The notes: generated from the sequence alone by a model not told the origin. DNA of 64,000 bases from Thiomicrorhabdus immobilis (GCF_021654855.1 NZ_AP024202.1:124001-188000); one strand, 5' to 3'. Positions 44,669-54,233 are shown, counted from the first letter of the stretch. Translations and numbers: made by a program.

Positions 44669-46711
44669 ATGTCATCAAACAAACTCACTTTAGCACAAGT
44701 TAGCTGGACAAATGAAGCCGTTCCGAAGTCACAGCAGTTTGACGACTTCTATTTTTCAACTGATGGTGGTATGGCTGAGGTTGAACATACCTTTATCCTG
44801 CCCAACAATCTAGCGGAACGTTTTGCTTCATTAGGTGAACAAGCAACCTTTAGAATTGCCGAAACCGGCTTTGGTTCGGGGTTGAATTTTTTGATGGCAA
44901 CCGAGTTGTGGCTGACGACAGCATCAGAAACGGCTCAGTTACACTTTATTTCATTTGAAAAATACCCCTTGCATTTGGATGATTTGATTAAGGCGCATCA
45001 AGCTTTACCAGGCCTGGTCGATGTGGCTAAAGCTTTGCAAGAGAACTATCCGTTTTTATTGCCGGGCTGGCATGATGTTTGGCTGTTTGAAAAACGGGTG
45101 CGTTTAACCTTATGGTTTGGCGATGTGTTAAAAGGATTGCCGGAGTGTGATGGTAGCGACAGTGCCAAGGTGGATGCTTGGTTTTTAGATGGCTTTGCTC
45201 CGGTGAAAAACCCGGATATGTGGCAACCCGCTCTCTATCAACAAATGGCGCGTCTGAGTCATCTGAACAGCACTTTTGCGACGTTTACCGCCGCCGGCGA
45301 TGTAAGGCGAGGACTGGAGAAAACCGGTTTTGAAGTCAATAAGTCCTCTGGATTTGGCAAGAAACGCGAGATCTGCTCCGGAAAATTGGTTCATCAGCGT
45401 CCTTATAGCCTAAAAAACCCATGGTTTAGCCGGCCACAAGATGTGTATAGTCAGCCAGGCAAGGCCATTGTGATTGGCGCTGGATTGGCTGGAGGAGCGG
45501 TGGTTAACCAGCTGGCACAAGCCGGTTGGTCGGTAGAGTTTCTGGAGGAGCAGGATGAAATCGCTACCCAAGCCTCGGGTAATTTGGCGGGGGCGGTGCA
45601 TCCGTTGATCACCGCCGATTGGAACCTGCGAAGTCAGTGGTACTTGCAAGGTTTTGAAGCCACCTTGAGAGCGGTTCTGCCGTGGTTGGCGGAATCGCAA
45701 ACCGACAGTGCGGGTCTGTTGGGCGACCTGAGCGGCTTAGTACAATTGGCGGTCACCGAAACCAGCGCTAAACGGGTTGCTGAGGCGATAGAAAGGGTGG
45801 GGTTGCCGGAACAATTCGCTCAATTGGTCACCCAGTCGCAAGCGAGTGAAATGATTGGTGCTCAAGCCAGTGCCTCGGGGGTGTTTTTCCCTCAAGGCGG
45901 TTGGCTCTATCCCAAAGCGGTGATTGAGCGTTGTTTACAATACGACAACGTCACCCTGTTTACGGGGCAAAAGGTCTTAGACATTCAGCAACAGGAAAAT
46001 CAGCAGCAGAGTCGTGCCGTTTGGCAGGTGATTACGCAACAGCAAACTTTTTATGCGGATATCGTGGTGGTGGCCACCGGCAGCCTGGATCAAAATCTCA
46101 ACCACAAACTCGGACTCCCCATTCGCCCAGTAAAAGGCCAGGTGAGCCATATTTCAGCAGAGCAACAAACCGTGCCGTTAAAAATGGCGGTGACCCACGA
46201 AGGGTATTCTGCTCCCTGCGGGCACGCAAGAGCGGTGAGTGGAGCCACGTTTGAAGCACCGGATATGAGTGAATTCTTGTCTCTAACAAGCCATCAAGCC
46301 AATTTGGAGATTACGCGAAATGCCTTGCCTGACTGGTTGGATGTCCAGGCTGAATCATTGACTGGACGAGTCGCTTTCAGGCCAACTACGCCAGATCATC
46401 TGCCAATTATCGGAGCGGTTGCTGATAATGATTGGATGCAAAAAGCCTACCTTTCGCAATCGCACACCCATGCGGTTTATCGTTATGAAAAACAACGTTA
46501 TCAACCTGGCCTGTATGTTTCCAATGGACATGGCCCAAGGGGGTTGATGTCGGTGTTCTTGGCTGCGGAAACCTTGCTGGCGGATATCATGGGGCGAGCC
46601 TTGCCACAACCCTTATCACTCTATCATGCAAGCCACCCGGCTCGTTTTGCCATTCGTCGTTGGCGCAGTGGCGAGCAAAAATCGGATAAAGATGACGTTG
46701 GTGGTCTTTAG
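44669..46711 (+). CDS. mnmC: Bifunctional tRNA mnm5s2U34 methyltransferase/FAD oxidoreductase MnmC
   Basis: Completes the mnm5 group at wobble uridine of several tRNAs. The 680-residue protein has an N-terminal SAM-dependent MnmD methyltransferase (AETGFGSGLNFLMA, VDAWFLDGFAPVKNPDMW). Its C-terminal FAD-dependent half (from about residue 265, VIGAGLAGGAVVNQL and SGNLAGAVHPL) removes the carboxymethyl group. The length is typical of the fused enzyme. An exact palindrome copy at 45007 is read as Leu-Pro-Gly-Leu-Val. The ribosome-binding site is weak. It is followed by a 221-bp gap. Confidence 0.95.
   Translation: MSSNKLTLAQVSWTNEAVPKSQQFDDFYFSTDGGMAEVEHTFILPNNLAERFASLGEQATFRIAETGFGSGLNFLMATELWLTTASETAQLHFISFEKYPLHLDDLIKAHQALPGLVDVAKALQENYPFLLPGWHDVWLFEKRVRLTLWFGDVLKGLPECDGSDSAKVDAWFLDGFAPVKNPDMWQPALYQQMARLSHLNSTFATFTAAGDVRRGLEKTGFEVNKSSGFGKKREICSGKLVHQRPYSLKNPWFSRPQDVYSQPGKAIVIGAGLAGGAVVNQLAQAGWSVEFLEEQDEIATQASGNLAGAVHPLITADWNLRSQWYLQGFEATLRAVLPWLAESQTDSAGLLGDLSGLVQLAVTETSAKRVAEAIERVGLPEQFAQLVTQSQASEMIGAQASASGVFFPQGGWLYPKAVIERCLQYDNVTLFTGQKVLDIQQQENQQQSRAVWQVITQQQTFYADIVVVATGSLDQNLNHKLGLPIRPVKGQVSHISAEQQTVPLKMAVTHEGYSAPCGHARAVSGATFEAPDMSEFLSLTSHQANLEITRNALPDWLDVQAESLTGRVAFRPTTPDHLPIIGAVADNDWMQKAYLSQSHTHAVYRYEKQRYQPGLYVSNGHGPRGLMSVFLAAETLLADIMGRALPQPLSLYHASHPARFAIRRWRSGEQKSDKDDVGGL
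45007..45018. repeat. ACCAGGCCTGGT palindrome, exact, inside mnmC
   Basis: Exact copy, read as Pro-Gly-Leu-Val in the methyltransferase half. Confidence 0.9.
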
Positions 46712-46932
46712 GGATATGGGGCTCTGAGGTTAGGCTTTTGATAGTAGGCTCTCCATCCTTCTCGATTGGATTCGGCCTGGTAACCACAGGCAATGTTCCT
46801 GTCAGAGTTATCTGATTTAGAGTCAGATAATAAGGTATGATTATGCTCATATTTTATTATAATTTAGCAAGTCATTTTACCAAGGGTTTTCTGTGGATGT
46901 TATCCAGTAACAGAGTGATAGAATTGAAGATA

Positions 46933-47793
46933 ATGCAGGCAAAAGGGTTGGCTTTTTACCGTTGGTTGTTGAAAACCATGGCTTTTATGGTTTTGTTTAA
47001 TCTAGGTTTAGTCTCATCTGGACAGGCTAACGAGCAGATTGCGGGGCAGACTGGCTTAACGATTCATCAGCCACCCTGGAATGCGGTTGTCAAAACGTTG
47101 CTTGCCGAGCAAGGTGTGTTCAATCAAAAGCTACGCCAAGCCGTGCTGGAAAATTTGCGACTCCCTATTTTGACCATAGAACAACTGGCCGATAACAAAA
47201 AGCTACTTGAGTTGTTGATGCCAAGATTGCAGTTGTTGGATAGGGATTTGTCAAACTATGTTCGCGTGAGTGAATCGGTCAGCCGTTTTGAGCAACTTAA
47301 ACGTTTGATGCCAGGTCTATACAATATTGAAGAGCGTAAACTGATTGAGGCTTTACTGACTCGTCAGGGTGTGGCCGTGCCGCGTATGAGAAATAGTCGT
47401 TTAGTTGGCTTTTTAGATAAACGCATCAGTTTGTTGGCAAATGGTCTGGTTTTCAATATGAAAGCGTTAGTCAGGGAACAGCGTGATTATGAACCAGACT
47501 TGCTCCAGGCGATGGCCCAACAAGGTGTAAGCTTTTCTGCCCGTCCGCCCGATTTTGTTTTAGACTACTCGTTAATCGCCAACCCTTCTGCAGAGGCTGG
47601 TGAATGGGGGTTTGACAGCCATATCGCTCTGTTAGGAAAATATGAGATACCGCTTGTCGAGGTTAACGAAAAAATCAGAGAAGTAGCGGCTAGCCAAGAG
47701 CAAGCGCAAATTAAAACCGTACAGTTCCTAGCCGAGAAAGTGGTCGAGCAACTTAAAGAATTTTTAATTAATCCTTCCCTAAAACAGCCGTAG
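46933..47793 (+). CDS. Predicted exported protein, unknown function
   Basis: About 286 residues from ATG at 46933; the frame stays open to an ATG at 46837, and the start is uncertain. The N-terminus LLKTMAFMVLFNLGLVSSGQA looks like a signal peptide ending near residue 31. The mature part is helical and charged (LRLPILTIEQLADNKKLL, KRLMPGLYNIEERKL), with a C-terminal beta-like segment (PDFVLDYSLIANPSAEAG) and a coiled tail. I do not recognise a family. The small membrane protein gene follows after 26 bp, so they may form an operon. Confidence 0.6.
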   Translation: MQAKGLAFYRWLLKTMAFMVLFNLGLVSSGQANEQIAGQTGLTIHQPPWNAVVKTLLAEQGVFNQKLRQAVLENLRLPILTIEQLADNKKLLELLMPRLQLLDRDLSNYVRVSESVSRFEQLKRLMPGLYNIEERKLIEALLTRQGVAVPRMRNSRLVGFLDKRISLLANGLVFNMKALVREQRDYEPDLLQAMAQQGVSFSARPPDFVLDYSLIANPSAEAGEWGFDSHIALLGKYEIPLVEVNEKIREVAASQEQAQIKTVQFLAEKVVEQLKEFLINPSLKQP

Positions 47794-47819
47794 TGCTCAT
47801 CATAATTTAAGGAAAAACC

Positions 47820-48053
47820 ATGAACTTATTTGGGAAAATCAGTATCTTAATTTGGCTTATTATCTTTATTGCCGCAGCGATTATGTTCGACTGGTTCGGC
47901 AGCAGGGAGATTGCGACAAAGGTTTTGGATTCTTCTCAAACCGCGGTAGAAAAACTTTCCGAAACTGGCGATCACGTTCAAGATGCGATTGATGTGGTCA
48001 ACGAAAGTACCGCACCGGTACGTGAAGATATCAAAGAAAAAGCGGCCGAGTAA
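47820..48053 (+). CDS. Small single-span membrane protein, unknown function
   Basis: A 77-residue protein with one membrane helix (ISILIWLIIFIAAAIMFDWF, residues 7-26) and a charged amphipathic tail (EKLSETGDHVQDAIDVVNE). TAAGGA lies close before the ATG, which supports expression. It probably sits in the inner membrane with a coiled or helical cytoplasmic or periplasmic tail. It follows the exported unknown by 26 bp and is followed by a palindrome at 48081. No family recognised. Confidence 0.65.
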   Translation: MNLFGKISILIWLIIFIAAAIMFDWFGSREIATKVLDSSQTAVEKLSETGDHVQDAIDVVNESTAPVREDIKEKAAE

Positions 48054-48078
48054 TTAGAGAGGCGTATCAAGTCGTGCC

Positions 48079-48094
48079 TCACCAGGCCTGGTGA
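48079..48094. repeat. ACCAGGCCTGGT palindrome, exact, between convergent genes
   Basis: The exact core (48081-48092) is extended to a 16-bp perfect palindrome. It lies 25 bp past the small membrane protein gene (+) and 31 bp past the thiD stop (-). Confidence 0.9.
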
Positions 48095-48125
48095 TGTTGT
48101 CGAACACTTTTCCTAAACTAAGCCA

Positions 48126-49004
48126 TTACTCTGCTATAAAGTCTACAAAATGGTTCAACCCACCGTGTCGGTCAGCAGATTCCTTTCTGTAATGTGGTTG
48201 TGCCAAGTCGGCTGATTTCAGGGCTTTGAACAGGTAGTCTTTTGCCGATTTTACCGCTTCGGGAAGTATCATCCCTTTAGCCAGTTGAGTCGCAATTGCA
48301 GAAGATAAGGTGCAGCCGGTACCGTGATTATGTTGGACCGCTATCCTCTCTGAAGCATACGCCGTTATCGGTTGCGTGTCATCAAGTGGCGGAATCAGTT
48401 TTGCTTTGTTCAAAATAAGATAATCGGTTGCTGACGGCTCTTGGCTATGGCCGCCCTTCAATAGGCAATGAGGCCAATTCAACTGGTTGATTCGTTGCCA
48501 GATTTCCTCGGTTTCAGCTTGCATACTTGTGTACGAAAAATGGTTATCACGCTGTAGCAATGTATTCAGTTCTGGAAGATTGGGCGTCAGCAGGGTGATT
48601 AAGGGGAATAGCTCGTTTATCATGCTGTCGACAGCGTTTTCATCCAACAGAACCTTGCCGCTGGAACTTAAAAACACCGGGTCTAAAACAACCGGTATTC
48701 GCGGATGTTTTTTTAAAAAATCAACGACGACTTGAATAATCTCGCGATTGGCTAAGATGCCGATTTTAATGGCTTCAATCTGGTAATCGGCAGCTAAGGA
48801 TTCCAACTGGCTTTGTACCTGCATGCTCGGCAGAGGATAGCTGTTTTGCACGCCATGGCTGTTTTGCGCCGTGATTGCGGTCGGTACGGTCAAAGCATAA
48901 CCATGCAATGCATGGATTGTTTTTAAATCAGCTTGTATGCCGGCGCCTGCAGAACAGTCTGAGCCGGCAATGCTGAGAACCGTGGGAAGTGGGTTTGTTG
49001 ACAT
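48126..49004 (-). CDS. thiD: Hydroxymethylpyrimidine/phosphomethylpyrimidine kinase
   Basis: Phosphorylates HMP and HMP-phosphate in thiamine synthesis. The 292-residue ribokinase-fold protein opens with LSIAGSDCSAGAGIQADLKT, the ThiD signature, and has VVLDPVFLSSSGKVLL. The anion-hole motif NHGTGCTLSSAIAT holds the catalytic Gly/Cys region. Length is slightly above the usual 266. It stands alone, divergent from the CinA-like gene. No TPP riboswitch (THI box) was visible in the 212-bp upstream region. Confidence 0.93.
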   Translation of the reverse strand: MSTNPLPTVLSIAGSDCSAGAGIQADLKTIHALHGYALTVPTAITAQNSHGVQNSYPLPSMQVQSQLESLAADYQIEAIKIGILANREIIQVVVDFLKKHPRIPVVLDPVFLSSSGKVLLDENAVDSMINELFPLITLLTPNLPELNTLLQRDNHFSYTSMQAETEEIWQRINQLNWPHCLLKGGHSQEPSATDYLILNKAKLIPPLDDTQPITAYASERIAVQHNHGTGCTLSSAIATQLAKGMILPEAVKSAKDYLFKALKSADLAQPHYRKESADRHGGLNHFVDFIAE

Positions 49005-49216
49005 AGAGCCCTATCAAATCTTGAATATGAATCTTTTCTGAATATGGTTTGTGTTGCCATGATTTATTTTCTGAAAATGCGATAATGAGGCAAATCCATT
49101 ACGGGTAATGGCGATTCGTTTGCCATTACTCTCTTGCATATCGCTTGGTAATGCTTAGCAATGCAAAACAGTTTACGTTTTCAAAATAGCAATTGGAAGC
49201 CTAAGGTAACTCTCTT

Positions 49217-50002
49217 ATGAACACTTCGACAACAAATATAGCTGAATCGCTTTCGGCACCACTCAAAATCGGACTTCTGATTATCGGTGATGAAGTCTTG
49301 TCCGGCAAACGCCAAGATAAACATCTGGCGCAAGCCAATAGTCTGTTACAACCGCGAGGTTTGGCTTTGAGTTGGGTGAAAATTATTGGCGATGAACCTG
49401 GGTTTTTGGTGCAAACCTTGCAAGAGAGTTTTGCCTCCGATACCGTGGTCTTCAGTTTTGGGGGAATCGGCGCAACACCGGATGACCGTACACGTCAAAG
49501 CGCCGCTTTAGCTTTAGACTTGCCGATAGAACGTCATCCTCAAGCTGTGGCGGAAATTGAAGCTCAGTTTGGTGATGCGGCGTATCCGCAACGTATCCAT
49601 ATGGCCGAATATCCAAAAGGAGCGGAGATTATTCCGAATTTCTATAATCGTGTTCCTGGGTTTTCAATTCGACATCATCATTTCATGCCTGGTTTTCCGA
49701 TGATGGCCAAGCCGATGATGGAGTGGGTGTTAAATGAGTATTACCGTGATTTTTATCGAAGCCCAACCGTAGAAATGGGGATTAAGATTATCAATGGTCA
49801 GGAGTCGGAGTGGGTGGAGTTTATGGAATCTTTTGAACAGGCGTTTCCAAACTTGCGCCTATTTAGTTTACCGAGTATTCTTAACGATGATACTCGAACG
49901 ATGGATTTGGGTGTTGAAGGCCAGGTTGAAGAAGCCCAAGCGGGTTGTGAAGCCATTATCGCGGAAGCCAACAGACGCGGTGCTAAATGGGAATTATTGT
50001 AA
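49217..50002 (+). CDS. Competence/damage-inducible CinA-like molybdopterin-binding domain protein
   Basis: A 261-residue protein whose N-terminal 170 residues are a MoCF-type molybdopterin-binding fold: LLIIGDEVLSGKRQDKHLAQAN, FSFGGIGATPDDRTRQSAALAL, and MAEYPKGAEIIPN. The C-terminus has a short further domain (KIINGQESEWVEFMESFEQ). Similar CinA_N-only proteins exist without the C-terminal deamidase, and their role is unclear (nucleotide or pterin binding). AAGG precedes the ATG. The PAS-GGDEF gene follows 42 bp later. Confidence 0.8.
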   Translation: MNTSTTNIAESLSAPLKIGLLIIGDEVLSGKRQDKHLAQANSLLQPRGLALSWVKIIGDEPGFLVQTLQESFASDTVVFSFGGIGATPDDRTRQSAALALDLPIERHPQAVAEIEAQFGDAAYPQRIHMAEYPKGAEIIPNFYNRVPGFSIRHHHFMPGFPMMAKPMMEWVLNEYYRDFYRSPTVEMGIKIINGQESEWVEFMESFEQAFPNLRLFSLPSILNDDTRTMDLGVEGQVEEAQAGCEAIIAEANRRGAKWELL

Positions 50003-50044
50003 TTCTCTTTTTTTCCTTAGAACTCAGGGTCGCTAAGTGTTGTC

Positions 50045-51730
50045 ATGGATGAACTGAAACGTTTAAGAAAAATCCTAGGAACGAGTCATGCCGTTATCTT
50101 TTATTGGAAAGCGTTAGAAGATTGGCCGGTAGAATTCGTTTCGGACAGCATTGAGCAATTTGGCTACCAAGCCGATGACTTTTTAAGTGGACGCATCACT
50201 TACTCCCAAATCATCCATCCTGATGATTTATCTCAAGTTAGCTCCGAAGTTGAACTTTTCACAGCAAACCATATAGATGAATTTTGCCAAATCTATCGAA
50301 TATTGGACTCCAAGGGAAAAACTTGCTGGATTGACGACCGTACCGTGATTGAGCGCGATGCATCAGGGCAACCACAGCATTATTTGGGTACAATAGTGGA
50401 TATCACCGAGCAAAAGAAAAATGAAGCTTGGAGCGACTTACTAAGCCGGGTGATTAACGAAAGTACTGATGAATTTTATATTTTCGATGCTGAAAGCCTT
50501 AAGTTTGATTACCTTAATCAAGCGGCATTGCTCAATCTTGGCTATTCTTCCGGTGAGATAGCCAATCTTACGCCATTAGATATTAAACCTAACTTATCCA
50601 AAGAACTTTTTTTACAGCGTTTGACTGAACTTAAAGAACAACCTTGCGTGATTTTAAAAACAGAACATCAACGCAAAGACGGCAGTTTGTATCCCGTTGA
50701 AGTGAAGATTCAAAGTATTGATGTGCTTGGTGAAACCAAATATGCCGCGGTCGTTCGTGATATGAGCGAGCTTTACGCATTACAAGAAGAGCAGCAGAAA
50801 AAATTTGAATTCGTACAGAATGTCATCGACGGCATCGCTGAATCGGTGATGGTCATTAATCAGGACTATACCGTAGAATTGATGAACGAAGCGGCTCGTA
50901 AAAGCTCTACTGACAGTGTCATCGCCAACATTCGTCAACCCAAATGTTATGAAGTCTCCCATAATCGGAGTACGCCTTGCGATGGTTTAGAGCACCCCTG
51001 TCCTTTGAAAGCGGTATTGCAAAGTAAAGAGCAGGCATCGGTAATTCATAACCATGGTTCCCAAGAAAATCCTGAGTATGTGGAGTTGATGGCCAAACCA
51101 TTGATCGATGCAAAAGGTGAGGTGTATGCCATTGTTGAGTCCGCGCATGACATTACCAGTTTGATTCAGACACAGAATGCATTGATTCATAAAACCACAC
51201 AGCTCAATTACCAGGCCACCCATGATGAATTGACGGGATTGGTGAATCGCCAGGTCTTTCAAGACCGTTTGGAACATGCGCTTCAGCAAGCCAAACGCCA
51301 ACAGAAATTGGTGGTAGTCGTATTTGTCGACTTGGATAAGTTTAAGCAAATCAATGACGGTTTAGGACATCAAGCCGGTGACGAGGTGTTGACAGAAGTG
51401 GCAAGCCGTCTACAAGGTTTGTTACGTTCTTGTGATACGGTGGCCAGAATGGGCGGTGATGAGTTTACCCTGGTGCTTGAGGATTTACACGACCTGCAAA
51501 GTGCGGAGCGTGTGTTGCAAAAAGTGCAAGAGGTGTTTGCTGAACCGATTTCAACCTCTTGTGGGGATGTTCTCATTACCTTGAGTTTGGGGGCGGCCGT
51601 CTATCCCAATGACGCAATAACTCCTTCCGAATTGGTGCGTTTAGCGGATTTGGCGTTGTATGATGTGAAGTTTAAGGGGCGGAATGGCCACCGTTTCTAT
51701 CATCAGCTTAAAGCGCTGACCTACCTCTAA
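50045..51730 (+). CDS. PAS-PAS-PAS-GGDEF diguanylate cyclase
   Basis: A 561-residue soluble sensor-cyclase. The first PAS (about 10-125) is of PAS_3 type with a PAC motif (GTIVDITEQKKN). A second PAS (about 140-245) and a third PAS (about 258-380) follow. The third carries a Cys cluster, CYEVSHNRSTPCDGLEHPCP, seen in some redox or metal-linked PAS domains. The GGDEF domain (about 390-555) has GGDEF near residue 470 and an I-site RSCD five residues upstream, so it is probably an active, product-inhibited cyclase. There is no membrane helix, so it likely senses a cytoplasmic signal. Confidence 0.88.
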   Translation: MDELKRLRKILGTSHAVIFYWKALEDWPVEFVSDSIEQFGYQADDFLSGRITYSQIIHPDDLSQVSSEVELFTANHIDEFCQIYRILDSKGKTCWIDDRTVIERDASGQPQHYLGTIVDITEQKKNEAWSDLLSRVINESTDEFYIFDAESLKFDYLNQAALLNLGYSSGEIANLTPLDIKPNLSKELFLQRLTELKEQPCVILKTEHQRKDGSLYPVEVKIQSIDVLGETKYAAVVRDMSELYALQEEQQKKFEFVQNVIDGIAESVMVINQDYTVELMNEAARKSSTDSVIANIRQPKCYEVSHNRSTPCDGLEHPCPLKAVLQSKEQASVIHNHGSQENPEYVELMAKPLIDAKGEVYAIVESAHDITSLIQTQNALIHKTTQLNYQATHDELTGLVNRQVFQDRLEHALQQAKRQQKLVVVVFVDLDKFKQINDGLGHQAGDEVLTEVASRLQGLLRSCDTVARMGGDEFTLVLEDLHDLQSAERVLQKVQEVFAEPISTSCGDVLITLSLGAAVYPNDAITPSELVRLADLALYDVKFKGRNGHRFYHQLKALTYL

Positions 51731-51797
51731 ACCACCGCTCCGTTAACAATCAATCTTTATCATTGAATTTAAGTAACCCAAACCAAGAATCGATCAA

Positions 51798-52967
51798 ATG
51801 CATTATCAAACAATCATATTGGGCGCAGGGGCTTCGGGCTTGATGTGTGCCGCCACCTCAGGCTACCAAGGAAAATCCGTTTTGGTGATTGACCATGCGC
51901 CTAAAGCCGCCGCTAAAATTCGTATCTCGGGGGGCGGAAAATGCAATTTTACCAATCTGGATGTCTCTCCCAGTCACTACCTCTGCCAAAACCCGCATTT
52001 TGTTAAGTCGGCTTTGTCGCGTTATCCTTCGGCGGCTTTTATTGAGTTGGTTGAACGTCACGGTCTGGAATATGAACAACGTGAGCTGGGCAAGCTGTTT
52101 TGTAAAGAGCGCGCTTCGGACTTGATTCAAATCTTACGCACCGAATGCGATTGGGCCGGCGTTGAGGTAATGACACATTGCGCCATAGACCAGGTTGCAT
52201 TCACCAATCAACAGTATCTGATTAGTACCTCGCATGGAGAGTTCACAGCCGATAAATTAGTGGTGGCTACCGGCGCCTTGTCTTTTCCAAAACTTAAAGC
52301 CAGCGGAATCGGTTATGAAATCGCCAAGCAGTTTGGTTTAAATGTCATCCCAACCTCACCAGGCCTGGTGCCTTTGGTTTTTGAGGGTAAATGGCAAGAG
52401 CGTATTGCCGCCTTAAGTGGCTTGGCTTTGGATGTGAATGTTTCATGTGGAACACATGCATTCAAAGAAGCCATTTTGTTTACCCATACTGGTTTGAGCG
52501 GACCAGGGATTTTGCAAATTTCAAACTATTGGCAACTGGGCAAAACCATTGAGATTGATTTGTTACCAGGCCTGGTGGTTGTGGAGGAGCTTAAAGTCTT
52601 GAAGAAATCGGGACAACCTGTTCAAAAATGGCTCAATCAATATTGGCCAAAACGGTTTACCCAGGCCTGGTTAGAGTGGTTTCCGATTGAAAACCAGTTG
52701 TCCAATGTACCGGATGAGATGTTAATCGATTACGCACACCAACTCACCCATTGGACGCTTTATCCCAGTGATACCGCTGGGTACGATAAGGCAGAGGTTA
52801 CTTTGGGTGGTGTGGATACCGATGAAGTCTCCTCCAAAACCTTTGAAGCCAAAAAACAACCCGGTCTGTATTTTATCGGCGAAGTGTTGGATGTGACGGG
52901 GCATCTGGGCGGCTACAACTTCCAGTGGGCTTGGGCGTCCGGTGTGGCTTGCGGGTTGGCTTTGTAA
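51798..52967 (+). CDS. BaiN/YhiN-like NAD(P)/FAD-dependent oxidoreductase
   Basis: A 389-residue flavoprotein of the HI0933 family. The FAD-binding motif ILGAGASGLMCAA lies at residues 7-19, followed by RISGGGKCNFTN, a family signature near residue 42, and a C-terminal GYNFQWAWASGVACGLAL closing the FAD site. The substrate is unknown for most members. The gene carries two exact palindromes (52358, 52565) and one single-mismatch copy (52660) within about 310 bp. They are read as Pro-Gly-Leu-Val, Pro-Gly-Leu-Val and Gln-Ala-Trp-Leu. Confidence 0.86.
   Translation: MHYQTIILGAGASGLMCAATSGYQGKSVLVIDHAPKAAAKIRISGGGKCNFTNLDVSPSHYLCQNPHFVKSALSRYPSAAFIELVERHGLEYEQRELGKLFCKERASDLIQILRTECDWAGVEVMTHCAIDQVAFTNQQYLISTSHGEFTADKLVVATGALSFPKLKASGIGYEIAKQFGLNVIPTSPGLVPLVFEGKWQERIAALSGLALDVNVSCGTHAFKEAILFTHTGLSGPGILQISNYWQLGKTIEIDLLPGLVVVEELKVLKKSGQPVQKWLNQYWPKRFTQAWLEWFPIENQLSNVPDEMLIDYAHQLTHWTLYPSDTAGYDKAEVTLGGVDTDEVSSKTFEAKKQPGLYFIGEVLDVTGHLGGYNFQWAWASGVACGLAL
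52358..52369. repeat. ACCAGGCCTGGT palindrome, exact, inside BaiN-like gene
   Basis: Exact copy, read as Pro-Gly-Leu-Val. Confidence 0.9.
52565..52576. repeat. ACCAGGCCTGGT palindrome, exact, inside BaiN-like gene
   Basis: Exact copy, read as Pro-Gly-Leu-Val, 207 bp from the previous one. Confidence 0.9.
52660..52671. repeat. Palindrome variant CCCAGGCCTGGT inside BaiN-like gene
   Basis: One mismatch at the first base, read as Thr-Gln-Ala-Trp-Leu. Confidence 0.75.
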
Positions 52968-53027
52968 AAAGTTATAAGAGGAGGCCATTCCCTCAAGCTT
53001 GTGCGGGGCGGAATATGGTATCAGCCA

Positions 53028-54233
53028 TTATTCATGTCGTAAGGCATCAATCGGGTTTAGACGTGCGGCGTTTCTGGCGGGCAGGTAGCCAAAAATGATC
53101 CCTACGGCGGCCGAGAATAAGAATGCCATAATGATGATGTTTATATCCAGTATTAACGGAATCTCCATCACGTCGCTGAGTATGGTTGAGGTGACAATCG
53201 CCACCACAATGCCAATCATGCCTCCCAGTGAAGACAAAGCCATCGCCTCGACTAAAAACTGCCATAACACCTCTTTTTCCAAAGCACCAATCGCCAAACG
53301 AATACCGATTTCGCGAGTACGTTCGGTTACTGAAACCAGCATGATATTCATGATGCCGATACCTCCGACCACCAGGCTTACCGCGGCCACCGCGCCTAAC
53401 AGCATGGTCATGACTTTAGTGGTGCTGGTCAGGGTTTCGGTGATTTGTCGGGTATCTAGAACCGAAAAATCATTTTTTTGATTATCGCTGAGGTGGCGAC
53501 GGTCTCTAAGCAGTAAGGTGATGGCACGATTGACGACATTGGTATCCACATTGGGTTTGACGGAAACGCGAATCATGCTGATATCGGTATTTCCTGAGAT
53601 TCTGCGCTGTAAGGTTTTGAGCGGCACAATCACCATATCGTCTTGGTCGCTTCCCATCATTGACTGTCCTTTGCCTGCAAGCACGCCGATGATTTGGCAA
53701 GAGAAGGTATTTAAACGTAGCTTTTCTCCAATAGGATTGGTATCCCCCAAAAGCTCTTTGACGATGGTTTGACCGATGATACAACTCGACTTACCTGAGA
53801 TGAGTTCATTGTCGGTAAATTCTCGCCCCTGTTTGAGCTCCCAATTACCGGTGATTAAATAATCGTTATTGGTGCCCACAATGGAGGTCGACCAGTTTTT
53901 ATTACCAAATACCACGGTATTACTGGCATTGGCGGTGGGCGCGACCGCGGTAATGGAGTTGATCTCTTTGCGAATGGCTGCAGCATCGCTCTCTTTGAAA
54001 CGTTTTACACTGATTGAGTCTCGGTTTGGGCCGCGTTGTCCTGGACGAATCATCAGTAAATTGCTTCCCAAACTGGAGATTTGCGCGGTCACTTGTGCGG
54101 TGGCGCCGTTGCCGAGGGTCACCATGGTAATCACTGCCGCCACGCCAATAATGATGCCGAGCATGGTTAAAATGGAGCGCATCAGATTACGGCGGATTTC
54201 TCTAAGGGCGAGTAGAAAGGCATTCCAAATCAT
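53028..54233 (-). CDS. MacB-like ABC transporter permease
   Basis: The 401-residue protein has the MacB/FtsX layout. An N-terminal membrane helix (LTMLGIIIGVAAVITMV, about 20-40) is followed by a large periplasmic domain (about 45-275) and three C-terminal helices (about 285-380) with the motif SVTERTREIGIRLAIGA. In MacAB-type pumps it transmits ATP hydrolysis to the periplasmic adaptor. It overlaps the ATPase gene by 4 bp and is the last gene of a four-gene operon (outer-membrane factor, adaptor, ATPase, permease). ATPase and permease are separate here, unlike the fused E. coli MacB. Confidence 0.9.
   Translation of the reverse strand: MIWNAFLLALREIRRNLMRSILTMLGIIIGVAAVITMVTLGNGATAQVTAQISSLGSNLLMIRPGQRGPNRDSISVKRFKESDAAAIRKEINSITAVAPTANASNTVVFGNKNWSTSIVGTNNDYLITGNWELKQGREFTDNELISGKSSCIIGQTIVKELLGDTNPIGEKLRLNTFSCQIIGVLAGKGQSMMGSDQDDMVIVPLKTLQRRISGNTDISMIRVSVKPNVDTNVVNRAITLLLRDRRHLSDNQKNDFSVLDTRQITETLTSTTKVMTMLLGAVAAVSLVVGGIGIMNIMLVSVTERTREIGIRLAIGALEKEVLWQFLVEAMALSSLGGMIGIVVAIVTSTILSDVMEIPLILDINIIIMAFLFSAAVGIIFGYLPARNAARLNPIDALRHE

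Noticed and set aside
46769-46782. GGCCTGGT and other partial copies (also near 5001, 51217, 60930, 63437)
   Set aside because: Half-sites match only 7-9 of 12 positions and may be decayed copies or chance, so they are not counted.
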